62,034 nt of DNA from a virus (IMGVR_UViG_3300042988_000114:1-62034), one strand, 5' to 3'. Numbered from the stretch's first letter, positions 14,559 to 21,687 are shown. Program-made: numbers and translations. Notes: generated from the sequence alone by a model not told the origin.

Positions 14559-14632
14559 TGGTCCTCCGCCTAGGTATCGATCCTAGTTTTACTGGTTAAG
14601 AGCCAGTTACATCACCTTAATGTTTGCGAAGG
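14559..14632 (-). tRNA. tRNA-Lys(CUU), second copy, unusual T-loop
   Basis: Acceptor CCTTCGC/GCGGAGG, A73 and CCA, anticodon stem ACTGG/CCAGT with CTCTTAA, short D-arm CAT/ATG, T-arm CTAGG/CCTAG with loop ATCGATA in place of TTCGATT. Confidence 0.65.
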
Positions 14633-14716
14633 TTGGTGTATTAATTTTAGTTTAACGTGCCAACCTTAGACCAATACGGGATCTAAAGTTGACACTAACG
14701 TTTACCACGTTTCATG

Positions 14717-14848
14717 TCATTCACCTTTGTCAAATTTTCTACCACTCTTCTTACTCTTCACACCTATTGTGAATAGTATCTTCTTACCAAACCCTGCACG
14801 ATATACTCGACAGTCATGGTATGTACGCTTAGAACCAAATGCTCGCAT
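14717..14848 (-). CDS. Small basic protein (43 aa)
   Basis: Begins MRAFGSKRTYHDCRVYR and is rich in Lys and Arg, so it could bind nucleic acid; no family recognised. AGGAG lies at good distance before the ATG, which is the main support. It sits directly downstream of the dual-specificity phosphatase gene on the same strand, ten bases behind its stop, and ahead of tRNA-Lys. Confidence 0.55.
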   Translation of the reverse strand: MRAFGSKRTYHDCRVYRAGFGKKILFTIGVKSKKSGRKFDKGE

Positions 14849-14857
14849 TGCCTGCTC

Positions 14858-15328
14858 CTACATGTTTCTAAATTGAATTGTACGCCAGGCTTCAGGATCG
14901 GGTTGTTCATTCTCATCGTATGTCCAACCTAGTGCCTTCATCATCTTGTGCTTAACACGCAAGTTAGGTATACGTGTACGTTCAGTATCACTGAACCCCA
15001 TCATGATTCCAACTTCTGCTACTGCACCACTGCGACATAAGCCAGCCATACAGTGTACTACAACATTCATTTTATTGTCAAGTGCATGTTGAAGTAGTTT
15101 CACTATTTCATTTGCTTGTTCGTCTGTAATTTTAGCTTCGTCCGGAAACCCATCTTTATCTTCGGCATCTAAAAACTCGAAACGATGTGCTTCCTTAAAA
15201 GTGTGTGCAGGTGTTGGCCACCAACTCGGACACGGATCCATAATTTGAATCAACATAGAATTGTCCCCAGCATCGTGATGCAATTTCATTGGTACATCGG
15301 CCGCTGCTACGTTTTCAATCCAAGGCAT
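14858..15328 (-). CDS. Dual-specificity / tyrosine phosphatase-like protein
   Basis: About 156 residues. VVHCMAGLCRSG is the HCX5R(S/T) P-loop of Cys-dependent protein phosphatases, with the catalytic Cys and Arg intact. Upstream DxxD-like acidic residues could include the general acid. I choose the second ATG (15328) because GGAG lies eight bases upstream; the first is four codons earlier. A cytoplasmic phosphatase could dephosphorylate host proteins or nucleotides or act on RNA 5' ends; the substrate is unknown. It is next to a metallophosphoesterase gene, both within the tRNA array. Confidence 0.8.
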   Translation of the reverse strand: MPWIENVAAADVPMKLHHDAGDNSMLIQIMDPCPSWWPTPAHTFKEAHRFEFLDAEDKDGFPDEAKITDEQANEIVKLLQHALDNKMNVVVHCMAGLCRSGAVAEVGIMMGFSDTERTRIPNLRVKHKMMKALGWTYDENEQPDPEAWRTIQFRNM

Positions 15329-15380
15329 TTTATTCTCCATTCTGCATTATAACATCGATTCTATTATAACGCAAGAGTAT

Positions 15381-15457
15381 TGGTCGGTCCTGAGGGACTC
15401 GAACCCCCAACCTACGATTTCGAAGACCGGAACTCTATCCAGTTGAGCTAAGGACCG
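15381..15457 (-). tRNA. tRNA-Arg(UCG)
   Basis: Acceptor CGGTCCT/AGGACCG, A73 and CCA, D-arm AGCTCAACTGGATAGAG, anticodon loop CTTCGAA, T-arm GGGGG-TTCGAGT-CCCTC. Confidence 0.85.
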
Positions 15458-15572
15458 AGGTGAAGGTTTTAATGGTGCCGGGATTACCTTCAACCCCGTG
15501 TACACAGCCCATCCCACGTTTCGTGTACAGCGGACGCTGATATCTTCTCTTGCGAGTTAGTGGGTCAGCGGA

Positions 15573-16172
15573 TTACATTGGTGCAGGGCCATTACCGTAA
15601 ACTTCATCACGGCTTTTCATGCCAACTGTACCACCTTCTGCTTCGATACGTTTGATAACGTCTTCAAACAAGATAGGAGTAAAGTTAGTGTGCTCTACAC
15701 ATACACAATGGTATCGTGGATCGATAATTTCACCACCGTAGCCATTTGATTTCATTACACGACGATCATGTAAGTGACCGTGAATGTTAACACCAAAGCG
15801 ACCTAACGACGATTCATGTAAAGGGATATGACTCAAGATCATTCCGTTCAATACATGATACCCACGCACATCACGAAAGTGTTCGGTATATTCCTCTAAG
15901 CGAAAAATATCGTGGTTGCCTTTGATTAACACCTTGTCGCCATTTAGGCGGCGCATGATGCCTAATGCTTTACGGTTAATAACAACGTCACCTAAGTGAT
16001 ATACTTTGTCATTTGGGCGCACTGTGTCATTCCAACGGCGCACCATTTCTTCGTCCATTTCGTCAGGATTGTCCCACGGACGCAATTTTACGTTAGGGTC
16101 ATCTTTACTCATAAACTTGCAGACACCCATGTGCCCGAAGTGAGTATCACTGACTAAAAAACTTGCCGGCAT
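15573..16172 (-). CDS. Metallophosphoesterase
   Basis: 199 residues with the calcineurin-like metallophosphatase motifs in order: SDTHFGH (about 8-14), LGDVV, KGNHD and, near residue 131, HGHLH. These residues bind two metal ions. The small size fits phage and bacterial enzymes that hydrolyse phosphodiesters such as cyclic nucleotides or that act as phosphatases. It is separated from tRNA-Arg by about 115 nt containing a CTC-GCAA-GAG hairpin. Confidence 0.85.
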   Translation of the reverse strand: MPASFLVSDTHFGHMGVCKFMSKDDPNVKLRPWDNPDEMDEEMVRRWNDTVRPNDKVYHLGDVVINRKALGIMRRLNGDKVLIKGNHDIFRLEEYTEHFRDVRGYHVLNGMILSHIPLHESSLGRFGVNIHGHLHDRRVMKSNGYGGEIIDPRYHCVCVEHTNFTPILFEDVIKRIEAEGGTVGMKSRDEVYGNGPAPM

Positions 16173-16252
16173 TACAGCCTCCTTATTACTCTATAAAGTA
16201 CATACATTATAACACCAATTACAATTAAAGCCATTGCATGTACTCCCAATTT

Positions 16253-16329
16253 TGGTGCCCTGGGAGAGACTCGAACTCTCAGCTTACGGCTTCTTAGACC
16301 GCTGCGTTTACCAATTTCGCCACCGGGGC
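16253..16329 (-). tRNA. tRNA-Leu(AAG) with short variable loop
   Basis: Acceptor GCCCCGG/CCAGGGC with one mismatch, A73 and CCA, Leu-like D-arm, anticodon stem GCGGT/GCCGT with CTAAGAA, T-loop TTCGAGT. A34 would need conversion to inosine; the variable loop is only about five bases. Confidence 0.7.
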
Positions 16330-16332
16330 CTG

Positions 16333-16340
16333 ATAAATAA
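16333..16340 (+). promoter_or_regulatory. T4-type late promoter motif
   Basis: ATAAATAA, five bases before the ATG at 16345. Confidence 0.5.
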
Positions 16341-16344
16341 ACTT

Positions 16345-16899
16345 ATGAACTACGATAAATTCCGCCAACTCTTAAGTCTGTTTGAAGCCCGCAATCCTGA
16401 TCTTGAATACCAGGAAACCGAGAAGCAAGTTATTGCTATCCTTAGAGGATCTAACAGCCAAGTATTCACCAAGCTAGCACAAAAAGTTGAACGCATTAGT
16501 CAACTTGAAGCAGAACTAAAAATCCTCAAAGAAGAAGTTAAGCAAAGCACTAGAGACGATGTAGCTGCATTGTTTAATGCAGAAGATGGCGCTAAAACTC
16601 GTATTATTCAAACTCTAAGTTTTATCTTGCAACTAAGCAAAGATCCAGAAGAAACTAAATCTCCAAAGTACAAGGACATCCTTGCTGTACTCGAAACCAA
16701 GTTAACTCCAGAGCTAATCAAAGTTCTTGAAGAGCTTAAAAAGACTATGGTTACTGTTACACAAAAAGAAGCAGGTCTTAAAATCAAGCCACTCGACGAA
16801 GGACAAGACGCAATGCTGTTCAATCGTTTAAACGAGTTAGTTCAAGACTGGGGTCAACGTTATGACCAAAAGCTAAACGCATTAATGCAACAGGTATAA
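16345..16899 (+). CDS. Coiled-coil protein of unknown function
   Basis: 184 residues starting MNYDKFRQLLSLFEA. Residues 45-75 (QLEAELKILKEEVK) and the C-terminal half are predicted coiled coil by heptads of Leu/Ile with Lys/Glu. No enzyme motif is seen. The upstream frame stays open through tRNA-Leu, but the ATG at 16345 follows a late-promoter motif and is the better start. It is followed after two bases by the ClpS-like gene, so the two form a plus-strand pair against the surrounding minus-strand array. Confidence 0.7.
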   Translation: MNYDKFRQLLSLFEARNPDLEYQETEKQVIAILRGSNSQVFTKLAQKVERISQLEAELKILKEEVKQSTRDDVAALFNAEDGAKTRIIQTLSFILQLSKDPEETKSPKYKDILAVLETKLTPELIKVLEELKKTMVTVTQKEAGLKIKPLDEGQDAMLFNRLNELVQDWGQRYDQKLNALMQQV

Positions 16900-16901
16900 T
16901 C

Positions 16902-17321
16902 ATGAAGATCAAACCATTAAAAGAATATATCCGCGAAGCAGAAGTTGCGGATCGCCCACCAGAACTAGCAAAGCCTCCTGTGGGGCAGCAACAAGAAAAG
17001 CCAGCCGATAAACCAGGTGGTTTTACTGTTATGATTCTTAACGATGGTATGACGCCAGCTGAAGTAGTTATTGAAGCTATTGTTAGCGTAACTGGAATGA
17101 GCTCAGACGCTGCATTCACTAAAATGATGCGAGCACACCAAGGCGGATGGGCGCCAATTAAATCATATGCCAGCAAAGACGTTGCCGAGACTATTGCACA
17201 TGGCATTATGCGTCATGCACAACAAAATGATCGCTACGATCATTATCGTCAACACCCACACTTCCGTAACTTTAGAGGCCCCTGGCCTCTTACTGCTGAA
17301 GTAATGGATGCTGCTCAGTAA
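16902..17321 (+). CDS. clpS: ClpS-like N-degron adaptor
   Basis: 139 residues. After a Pro-rich, Lys-rich N-terminal tail of about 38 residues comes a ClpS-type domain: FTVMILNDGMTPAEVVIEAI aligns with the 'VVLLNDDYTPMEFV' strand-helix of ClpS, and KMMRAHQGG places a His where ClpS uses H66 to bind the N-degron amino group. ClpS delivers substrates with bulky N-terminal residues to ClpAP. A phage copy could redirect host proteolysis. The C-terminal 40 residues are His/Arg-rich and not part of the canonical fold. It ends at the tRNA-His gene. Confidence 0.7.
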   Translation: MKIKPLKEYIREAEVADRPPELAKPPVGQQQEKPADKPGGFTVMILNDGMTPAEVVIEAIVSVTGMSSDAAFTKMMRAHQGGWAPIKSYASKDVAETIAHGIMRHAQQNDRYDHYRQHPHFRNFRGPWPLTAEVMDAAQ

Positions 17322-17323
17322 TT

Positions 17324-17397
17324 TGGGGTGAAGCCGGGAATCGAACCCTGGTCCCTTGTTTCACAGACAAGTATTCTACCACTGAACTAGCGACACC
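17324..17397 (-). tRNA. tRNA-His(GUG)
   Basis: Anticodon loop CTGTGAA, an extra G at position -1 opposite C73 as in all tRNA-His, encoded CCA, T-loop TTCGATT. The acceptor has two mid-stem mismatches. Confidence 0.8.
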
Positions 17398-17658
17398 ATA
17401 ACGGCACTAAGGGCTTTCCTCTCAAGCGTGTGCCACACATATAACAGTAAACTATTTCTCATCTGTTATACATCCCAGTTGACTGCTGGTTCAGTGAAAA
17501 TAGTTTTGAGCTAATGCGATGGGATTCGAACCCAACCATCCCGCCCGGTTTCGCTAGTTACTTGCCCTGCAAGGCTTTCCCTAGGTACTCGGGGCCGGTA
17601 TGCCAGCCAGTACATCTCACAACCTGTCGTTCAGTCTTGCAGGACCTCCCGAGCAGTC
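17398..17658 (-). ncRNA. Structured gap with tRNA-like T-arm and pseudoknotted hairpin
   Basis: About 260 nt without a gene. AAACTATTT (17449-17457) pairs with AAATAGTTT (17498-17506); the enclosed GTTATA (17465-17470) is complementary to TATAAC (17440-17445) upstream, so the pairs interlock. A T-arm-like GGG-TTCGAAT-CCC lies near 17525 on the minus strand without a matching 5' half. Confidence 0.4.
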
Positions 17659-18087
17659 TCAAAAGTCTTCTGTGATTTGACGTAGATCTTCTATGTTTTC
17701 TACGCTGCCGTCTTCGTTATATTTCACTGATCCGCCGTAGTATCCATTGTGGCTATTACGCACTTCAATGTCAATGTACCCACGATCAGTTTTGATAGTC
17801 CAGAACGCATCCTGGACCACTTCGTATCCTTCTTCTTCGTGATCCTCACCCCAACCTTTGTCTTCAACACCGGTTACTAGTGCCCCACGTAATAGATCAA
17901 AGCTGTTGCCTTCACCCAAGATAGTAACGCCGTTAATGTGGTTGAACCACACGCTGTTGCAGCAATCATTTTCGGTATCATAGCGATGAAACTTACCATC
18001 GATGGTTCTAACCACCAACGCCCAGCTATCATTACCCAGGAAAATACCGTTAATACGTTGTCCAACTAAATTTTTAAAAACGCTCAT
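17659..18087 (-). CDS. DUF7448-like phage protein
   Basis: 142 residues, acidic, with a beta-rich pattern. The segment HRYDTENDCCNSVWFNHINGV resembles the 'Y...DCC..(T/V)W' core of small phage and bacterial proteins of unknown function (DUF7448-like); this is pattern memory. No catalytic motif. It overlaps the upstream zinc-ribbon gene by four bases, so both are translated together. Confidence 0.6.
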   Translation of the reverse strand: MSVFKNLVGQRINGIFLGNDSWALVVRTIDGKFHRYDTENDCCNSVWFNHINGVTILGEGNSFDLLRGALVTGVEDKGWGEDHEEEGYEVVQDAFWTIKTDRGYIDIEVRNSHNGYYGGSVKYNEDGSVENIEDLRQITEDF

Positions 18088-18302
18088 TGCTGCTCCTTTG
18101 CGTTATTATACTGCTTTATTCTTTTTGAGTTGTTGTACAACTCCAGATTGTAGTCAAGTAATTCCCCTGGAATCGATTCACTTGTACACACGTTACAGAC
18201 GTTCTTTTTAAAGCCTTTAACATATGGGCCTGTTTCGGTCCGAAAGGTGTAGGTAACTACTTTAGTATCCTCAGACCCACAATATGCACATGAATGTTTC
18301 AT
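18084..18302 (-). CDS. Small zinc-ribbon protein
   Basis: 72 residues with two CxxC knuckles, CAYC (5-8) and CNVC (about 36-39), that would bind one zinc. The remaining C-terminal half is charged and probably helical. Such small proteins often bind nucleic acid or inhibit a host enzyme; function unknown. Coupled to the downstream DUF7448-like gene by an ATGA overlap. Confidence 0.65.
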   Translation of the reverse strand: MKHSCAYCGSEDTKVVTYTFRTETGPYVKGFKKNVCNVCTSESIPGELLDYNLELYNNSKRIKQYNNAKEQQ

Positions 18303-18313
18303 AAAGTCCTTAA

Positions 18314-18391
18314 TGGTATCTCTGGCAGGAGTCGAACCTGCTACCCCTAAGTTCGTAGCCTAGTGCTCTATCCAGATGAGCTACAGAGATA
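18314..18391 (-). tRNA. tRNA-Arg(ACG)
   Basis: Acceptor TATCTCT/AGAGATA, A73-CCA, D-arm AGCTCATCTGGATAGAGC, anticodon loop CTACGAA between CTAGG/CTTAG, T-arm GCAGG-TTCGACT-CCTGC. Confidence 0.9.
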
Positions 18392-18395
18392 AATA
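18389..18395 (+). promoter_or_regulatory. T4-type late promoter motif
   Basis: ATAAATA overlapping the 5' end of tRNA-Arg on the opposite strand, eight bases before the ATG at 18403. Confidence 0.5.
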
Positions 18396-18402
18396 TTTTA
18401 CT

Positions 18403-18945
18403 ATGACACAACTATTCACCGAAACCGCAAGACACCATTCAAACAGCATAAGTCGTGCTAATCCAAATTGGCGCAACGACTCAGTTTACGCTTTCTATAA
18501 AAGCGACGGAGAAGTGCTAACTTTAGCTGAGTTAGTAAATAGTTTAAACCCGCAATCTGTTCTTGATTTTGGGTGCGGCAACGGGTTGGCATTACCTTCA
18601 ATTGCAGGAGTTAATGCAAAAGGGTACGATCCATTTGTAGACGAATTTTCTACTTGGGAACCTGCTGTGTATGATTTAATAGTGTCGCATTTTGCAATTT
18701 TGCACGTCGAAGATCAATTCTTCAGCGACACAATTAAAATGTTACGTAATGCATGTGGTAAAAATTTTGTTGCCACGTTTGCTCTTACTAAACATATACC
18801 ACATCGCGATACTGAATGGTATATTAATCATCTTAAATCCCACTTTACCATTGACGACCAATACACTAGTGCGCCAATAGAATGGACTGATTCCAACAAT
18901 GTTACTACTACAAAGCAAATAGTAACCATATGGTGTTCAGTTTAA
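18403..18945 (+). CDS. Class I SAM-dependent methyltransferase
   Basis: 180 residues. VLDFGCGNGLALPSI near residue 50 is the SAM-binding motif I; YDPFVDEF gives the acidic ribose-binding residue and YDLIVSHFAILHVED is motif IV. The ATG at 18403 follows a late-promoter motif; an earlier in-frame start lies inside tRNA-Arg. The substrate is unknown. As it is embedded in the tRNA array a tRNA target is conceivable, but nothing in the protein shows an RNA-binding domain. Confidence 0.7.
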   Translation: MTQLFTETARHHSNSISRANPNWRNDSVYAFYKSDGEVLTLAELVNSLNPQSVLDFGCGNGLALPSIAGVNAKGYDPFVDEFSTWEPAVYDLIVSHFAILHVEDQFFSDTIKMLRNACGKNFVATFALTKHIPHRDTEWYINHLKSHFTIDDQYTSAPIEWTDSNNVTTTKQIVTIWCSV

Positions 18946-18950
18946 GTTAT

Positions 18951-19027
18951 TGGTCCGTGTGACACGATTCGAACATGCGACCACCTGGTCCCAAACCAGG
19001 AGCTCTACCAGGCTGAGCTACACACGG
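18951..19027 (-). tRNA. tRNA-Pro(UGG)
   Basis: Acceptor CCGTGTG/CACACGG, A73 and CCA, anticodon stem CCTGG/CCAGG with loop TTTGGGA, T-loop TTCGAAT. Confidence 0.9.
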
Positions 19028-19034
19028 ATAATTT

Positions 19035-19110
19035 TGGTGGAGGTAAGGAGGATCGAACTCCTGACCTTTAGCTTGCAAAGCTACTGCTCTCCCAGCTGAG
19101 CTATACCCCC
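19035..19110 (-). tRNA. tRNA-Ala(UGC)
   Basis: Acceptor GGGGGTA/TACCTCC, A73 and CCA, anticodon loop TTTGCAA, T-loop TTCGATC. Confidence 0.9.
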
Positions 19111-19117
19111 ACTATGC

Positions 19118-19192
19118 TGGTGCCCCAGGATGGAATCGAACCACCACACCCTGCTTACAAAACAGGACCTCTACCACTAAGGATACAAGGGC
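19118..19192 (-). tRNA. tRNA-Thr(UGU)
   Basis: Acceptor GCCCTTG/CTGGGGC, A73 and CCA, anticodon stem CCTGT/GCAGG with TTTGTAA, T-loop TTCGATT. Confidence 0.85.
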
Positions 19193-19279
19193 AAAATTCT
19201 TCCAACTGTGACCTTACGCTCTCTCCGTTGGCGATTGAGCAGCCGACATTCTTAAAGTCATCTCGGAACTGACTTAAAT

Positions 19280-19355
19280 TGGCTCCCCAGCGTGGGATCG
19301 AACCACGGACACCTTGATTAACAGTCAAGTGCAACTACCGCTGTGCTACTGGGGA
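19280..19355 (-). tRNA. tRNA-Asn(GUU)
   Basis: Acceptor TCCCCAG/CTGGGGA, G73 and CCA, D-arm AGCACAGCGGTAGTGC-like, anticodon loop CTGTTAA, T-arm CGTGG-TTCGATC-CCACG. Directly behind a consensus promoter. Confidence 0.9.
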
Positions 19356-19363
19356 ATGATACA

Positions 19364-19392
19364 ATTATATATGACAAACATTACCTTGTCAA
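19364..19392 (-). promoter_or_regulatory. Consensus sigma-70 promoter
   Basis: Minus strand TTGACA (19392-19387), 17-nt spacer, TATAAT (19369-19364), eight bases upstream of tRNA-Asn. Confidence 0.8.
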
Positions 19393-19399
19393 TAAATTT

Positions 19400-19474
19400 T
19401 GGTAGCCATGGACAATTTCGAAATGTCGACCTAACGCTTATCAAGCGTTTGCTCTTCCTCTGAGCTACACGGCT
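19400..19474 (-). tRNA. tRNA-Ile(GAU)
   Basis: Acceptor AGCCGTG/CATGGCT, A73 and CCA, anticodon stem ACGCT/AGCGT with TTGATAA, T-loop TTCGAAA. Confidence 0.9.
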
Positions 19475-19478
19475 AAAA

Positions 19479-19485
19479 ATAAATA
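19479..19485 (+). promoter_or_regulatory. T4-type late promoter motif
   Basis: ATAAATA, four bases before the ATG at 19490. Confidence 0.5.
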
Positions 19486-19489
19486 CAGT

Positions 19490-19693
19490 ATGAGTAAACC
19501 CAATCCAGGATTTGAAGAATTACAACAGCTCGGTTACGGAACATACCGCAACACTGTGAGCCATTCGTGCATCAAAGATTTCACTCTTACATATGCTAAA
19601 AAGACTAACGAGCTTTTTGTCCCCGACGGTCTTCCTAAACAAATTGGCAGGGGTAATCGGATTCGAACCGATGATACTAATTTCAAAGACTAG
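19490..19693 (+). CDS. Small protein overlapping tRNA-Gln (67 aa)
   Basis: Begins MSKPNPGFEELQQLGYGTYR. A late-promoter motif precedes the ATG, and the first 50 residues look coding; the last 17 are translated from the antisense strand of tRNA-Gln. No family recognised. It may be a recently truncated or read-through gene. Confidence 0.45.
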   Translation: MSKPNPGFEELQQLGYGTYRNTVSHSCIKDFTLTYAKKTNELFVPDGLPKQIGRGNRIRTDDTNFKD

Positions 19694-19722
19694 TGCTTTA
19701 GGCCAGACTAAGCTATACCCCA
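19645..19722 (-). tRNA. tRNA-Gln(UUG)
   Basis: Acceptor TGGGGTA/TACCCCT with a U1-U72 mismatch, G73 and CCA; the body TGGGGTA...TACCCC closely matches bacterial tRNA-Gln, which has a weak U1-A72. Anticodon loop CTTTGAA, T-loop TTCGAAT. Confidence 0.85.
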
Positions 19723-19736
19723 ACAAAAATTAACCT

Positions 19737-19811
19737 TGGTACTGAGTACGGGAATCGAACCCGTCTTTGCGACTTGAAAGGCCACCGTCCTTACCGATAG
19801 ACGAACCCAGT
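19737..19811 (-). tRNA. tRNA-Glu(UUC), copy 1
   Basis: Acceptor ACTGGGT/ACTCAGT, A73 and CCA, Glu-type TCGTCTA D-arm, anticodon loop CTTTCAA, T-arm ACGGG-TTCGATT-CCCGT. Confidence 0.85.
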
Positions 19812-19819
19812 ACAAAAAT

Positions 19820-19895
19820 TGGCGCCTCGTAGGGGTTTCGATCCCCTTACCTCTACAGTGACAGTGTAGTGCTCTCCCGATTGAGCTAACGAAGC
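19820..19895 (-). tRNA. tRNA-Asp(GUC)
   Basis: Acceptor GCTTCGT/ACGAGGC, G73 and CCA, anticodon stem CTACA/TGTAG with CTGTCAC. T-loop ATCGAAA carries A54. Confidence 0.85.
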
Positions 19896-20162
19896 ATATA
19901 AAAGCAATAGCGTTACTGCAAACAGAATGAACTGAGTGGCTCGCACTATCGCGGATGTTTGTGTTAAGTTGTTTGCCGCACAACCATAACAAAGCGGGGG
20001 TCTGTGTTTGTCAACAATTTATCTCATTATACGCCGCTGACAAGGGCGAGGCTCAGTAGCAGCATTAAACAATACTGCAAAATTTGTGGAAGTTCCGATA
20101 GCACCCATCGTCACTTACAACCGTTGAGTAACCATGCATCAAAACAAGATTACTATTTGCTC

Positions 20163-20248
20163 TGGTGGAGGCGACTGGAGTTGAACCAGTAGTGTCATAA
20201 GACGGCGGATTTACAGTCCACTGGGGTTACCAATTTTCCTACACCTCC
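20163..20248 (-). tRNA. tRNA-Tyr(GUA)
   Basis: Acceptor GGAGGTG/CGCCTCC, A73 and CCA, class II variable arm, anticodon loop CTGTAAA, T-loop TTCAACT. The 267 nt upstream (19896-20162) hold no clear gene, only short hairpins and a weak CxxC-containing frame. Confidence 0.85.
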
Positions 20249-20257
20249 AAAAACTTT

Positions 20258-20350
20258 ACCATATGTAAACACACTGAGCAAACAGCTCCTATTACAGAGT
20301 CAGTTGCTTCGTCCTTTTACAGACTTTTACTAATGTGTTTGCATATGGTG
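20258..20350 (-). repeat. Inverted-repeat hairpin element E9
   Basis: Arms ACCATATGTAAACACACT and AATGTGTTTGCATATGGTG, the same sequence as E8 although 5.8 kb away; the insert is unrelated. On the minus strand it starts at the CCA end of the next tRNA-like element. Confidence 0.8.
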
Positions 20351-20447
20351 TAGTAACTGAGAGTTGAACTCAGAACGAATACTGTCATTTTACAATGGGT
20401 AATATTACCTCCCACCGCTGTATGCCCCTCGGATAATTACTTCCTAC
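20346..20447 (-). tRNA. tRNA-like element with normal 3' half
   Basis: T-arm CTGAG-TTCAACT-CTCAG, acceptor 3' strand TTACTAC, A73 and CCA are normal. The 5' strand GTAG-GAA-GTAA carries a three-base insertion, and the middle holds the palindrome GGTAATATTACC in place of a standard anticodon arm. Confidence 0.4.
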
Positions 20448-20488
20448 TCACATACAGGCACAGCCGTTACGCCTGTTTACCACAAACT

Positions 20489-20564
20489 TGGTACTGCGTA
20501 TGGGAATCGAACCCATCTTACTAACGTGAAAGGCTAGTGTCCTAAACCGATAGACGAACGCAGC
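20489..20564 (-). tRNA. tRNA-Glu(UUC), copy 2
   Basis: Acceptor GCTGCGT/ACGCAGT, A73 and CCA, TCGTCTA D-arm, anticodon stem CTAGC/GTTAG with CTTTCAC, T-loop TTCGATT. Confidence 0.85.
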
Positions 20565-20610
20565 ATTATTTCTAACATGTGTGTATTGTAACACACTTCT
20601 TCTTTTATTT

Positions 20611-20687
20611 TGGCGACCCCGAAAGGATTTGAACCTCTGACATTTGGTTTTGGAGACCAACGTTCTGCCGGACTGAACTACGGAGCC
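20611..20687 (-). tRNA. tRNA-Trp(CCA)
   Basis: Acceptor GGCTCCG/CGGGGTC, G73 and CCA, anticodon stem TTGGT/ACCAA with CTCCAAA, T-loop TTCAAAT. Confidence 0.9.
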
Positions 20688-20695
20688 ACTAAACA

Positions 20696-20771
<76 letters not shown>

Positions 20772-20781
20772 ATTTGATTCT

Positions 20782-20872
20782 TGGCGGAGACCGTGGGAAT
20801 CGAACCCACTCACCTGCTCATCACAAGTGTACACCTTAGCAGGGTGCTGCATTACCGGCCTGCCCGGTCTCC
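20782..20872 (-). tRNA. tRNA-Ser(GCU)
   Basis: Acceptor GGAGACC/GGTCTCC, G73 and CCA, anticodon stem GCACC/GGTGT with CTGCTAA, long variable arm, T-arm GTGGG-TTCGATT-CCCAC. Confidence 0.9.
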
Positions 20873-20927
20873 AATGTTCTATTGTTACATACATTTAGAT
20901 ATGTGTCAACAGATATTTTTAAAAATT

Positions 20928-21019
20928 TGGCGGAAAGCAGAGGAGTCGAACCCCATCCCCGTTAAGAGAACCTGGTTTTCAAGGCCAGTCGCAGGACCAT
21001 CCCCGCTGCATTACTTTCC
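20928..21019 (-). tRNA. tRNA-Ser(UGA)
   Basis: Acceptor GGAAAGT/GCTTTCC, G73 and CCA, anticodon stem CTGG/CCAG with CTTGAAA, long variable arm, T-loop TTCGACT. Confidence 0.9.
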
Positions 21020-21024
21020 ATATT

Positions 21025-21100
21025 TGGTGCCACGAACTGGAGTTGAACCAGTGACGCATAACTTTTCAGGCTATCGCTCTACCAACTGAGCTACCGCGGC
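21025..21100 (-). tRNA. tRNA-Phe(GAA), copy 2
   Basis: Acceptor GCCGCGG/TCGTGGC, A73 and CCA, anticodon stem ATAGC/GTTAT with CTGAAAA, T-loop TTCAACT. Confidence 0.85.
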
Positions 21101-21611
21101 ATATTGTTTGGTGGAGTTTGTCAGGGCTTTCACCTGATACTGCCCACGTGAGTTACACGCAGTTTCGTCCTATATGTTACGTATTCAAACCCCAAATAGG
21201 TTTTTGAGAGCCCAACTATCCTTCGGCAGGACTCACTGGATTGTCTCGTATGGGCAAGTTTAAACTACCATAGCTGCAATGTGGCTTTGTCACATACCAG
21301 ACGATATGCTATGCACTATGGGACTCAAACCCTACGTCTATCTCAAAACTTGGCTTCGTTAGCAGGACTCGAACCTGCGATAAGGGGCTTAAAATCGCGT
21401 ATGCTGGGTGCCCCCCGTGTTTCCCAAAGTTACCCTCACATCCCCTCAATGCCTTATCTTACGTTCAAATAGTTGGACCTGTTCCGCACTTCCCGGACTC
21501 ACAGTGTTTGGTTTTAAAGCCTACGCGATTGTTATCCATCTATCATACTAGCACATTATCTCATCTACTCAATGCTACTCTACCTTCCTCTACACTATAA
21601 CGAAATAAACT
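21101..21611 (-). ncRNA. Structured block with interrupted tRNA-like units
   Basis: About 510 nt with no credible gene. Its lower end shows a tRNA 3' end (ACTCCACCA after a TCAGG-TGAAAGC-CCTGA hairpin) whose possible 5' strand GGTAGTTT lies about 160 nt upstream. The upper part contains the interrupted tRNA at 21351-21604. Confidence 0.4.
21351..21604 (-). tRNA. Interrupted tRNA-like gene, 254 nt
   Basis: A normal T-arm GCAGG-TTCGAGT-CCTGC, acceptor TAACGAA, G73 and CCA at the 3' end match a 5' strand TTCGTTA followed by TA 245 nt upstream. GGGGC/GCCCC could close an anticodon arm with a 21-nt loop. The segments 21393-21404 and 21529-21540 are complementary (11 of 12), as expected if an insertion folds back on itself. 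The amino-acid identity is unclear. Confidence 0.35.
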
Positions 21612-21687
21612 TGGTGGAAATAAGAGGGGTTGAACCTCTGACCGTCAACGTATGAAGCTGCTGCTCTACCAACTGAGCTATATTTCC
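21612..21687 (-). tRNA. tRNA with CAU anticodon (Met or lysidine-type Ile)
   Basis: Acceptor GGAAATA/TATTTCC, A73 and CCA, D-arm AGCTCAGTTGGTAGAGC, loop TTCATAC, T-loop TTCAACC. Identity between elongator Met and Ile2 cannot be fixed from sequence alone. Confidence 0.8.

Noticed and set aside
20004-20192. Plus-strand frame with CKICGSSDSTHRH, possible zinc ribbon
   Set aside because: It starts with GTG without a ribosome-binding site and ends inside tRNA-Tyr; the CxxC may be chance.
20781-21089. Plus-strand open frame of 102 codons with 'GIEPTH...RTGVEPVTHNF' type sequence
   Set aside because: It is the antisense translation of tRNA-Ser(GCU), tRNA-Ser(UGA) and tRNA-Phe. Such 'GIEPT/LEPTT' peptides are standard tRNA artefacts.
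21351-21604. Group I intron in a tRNA gene
   Set aside because: I could not find the P, Q, R and S core segments or a plausible P1 with U-G splice site; the insertion is also shorter than typical.
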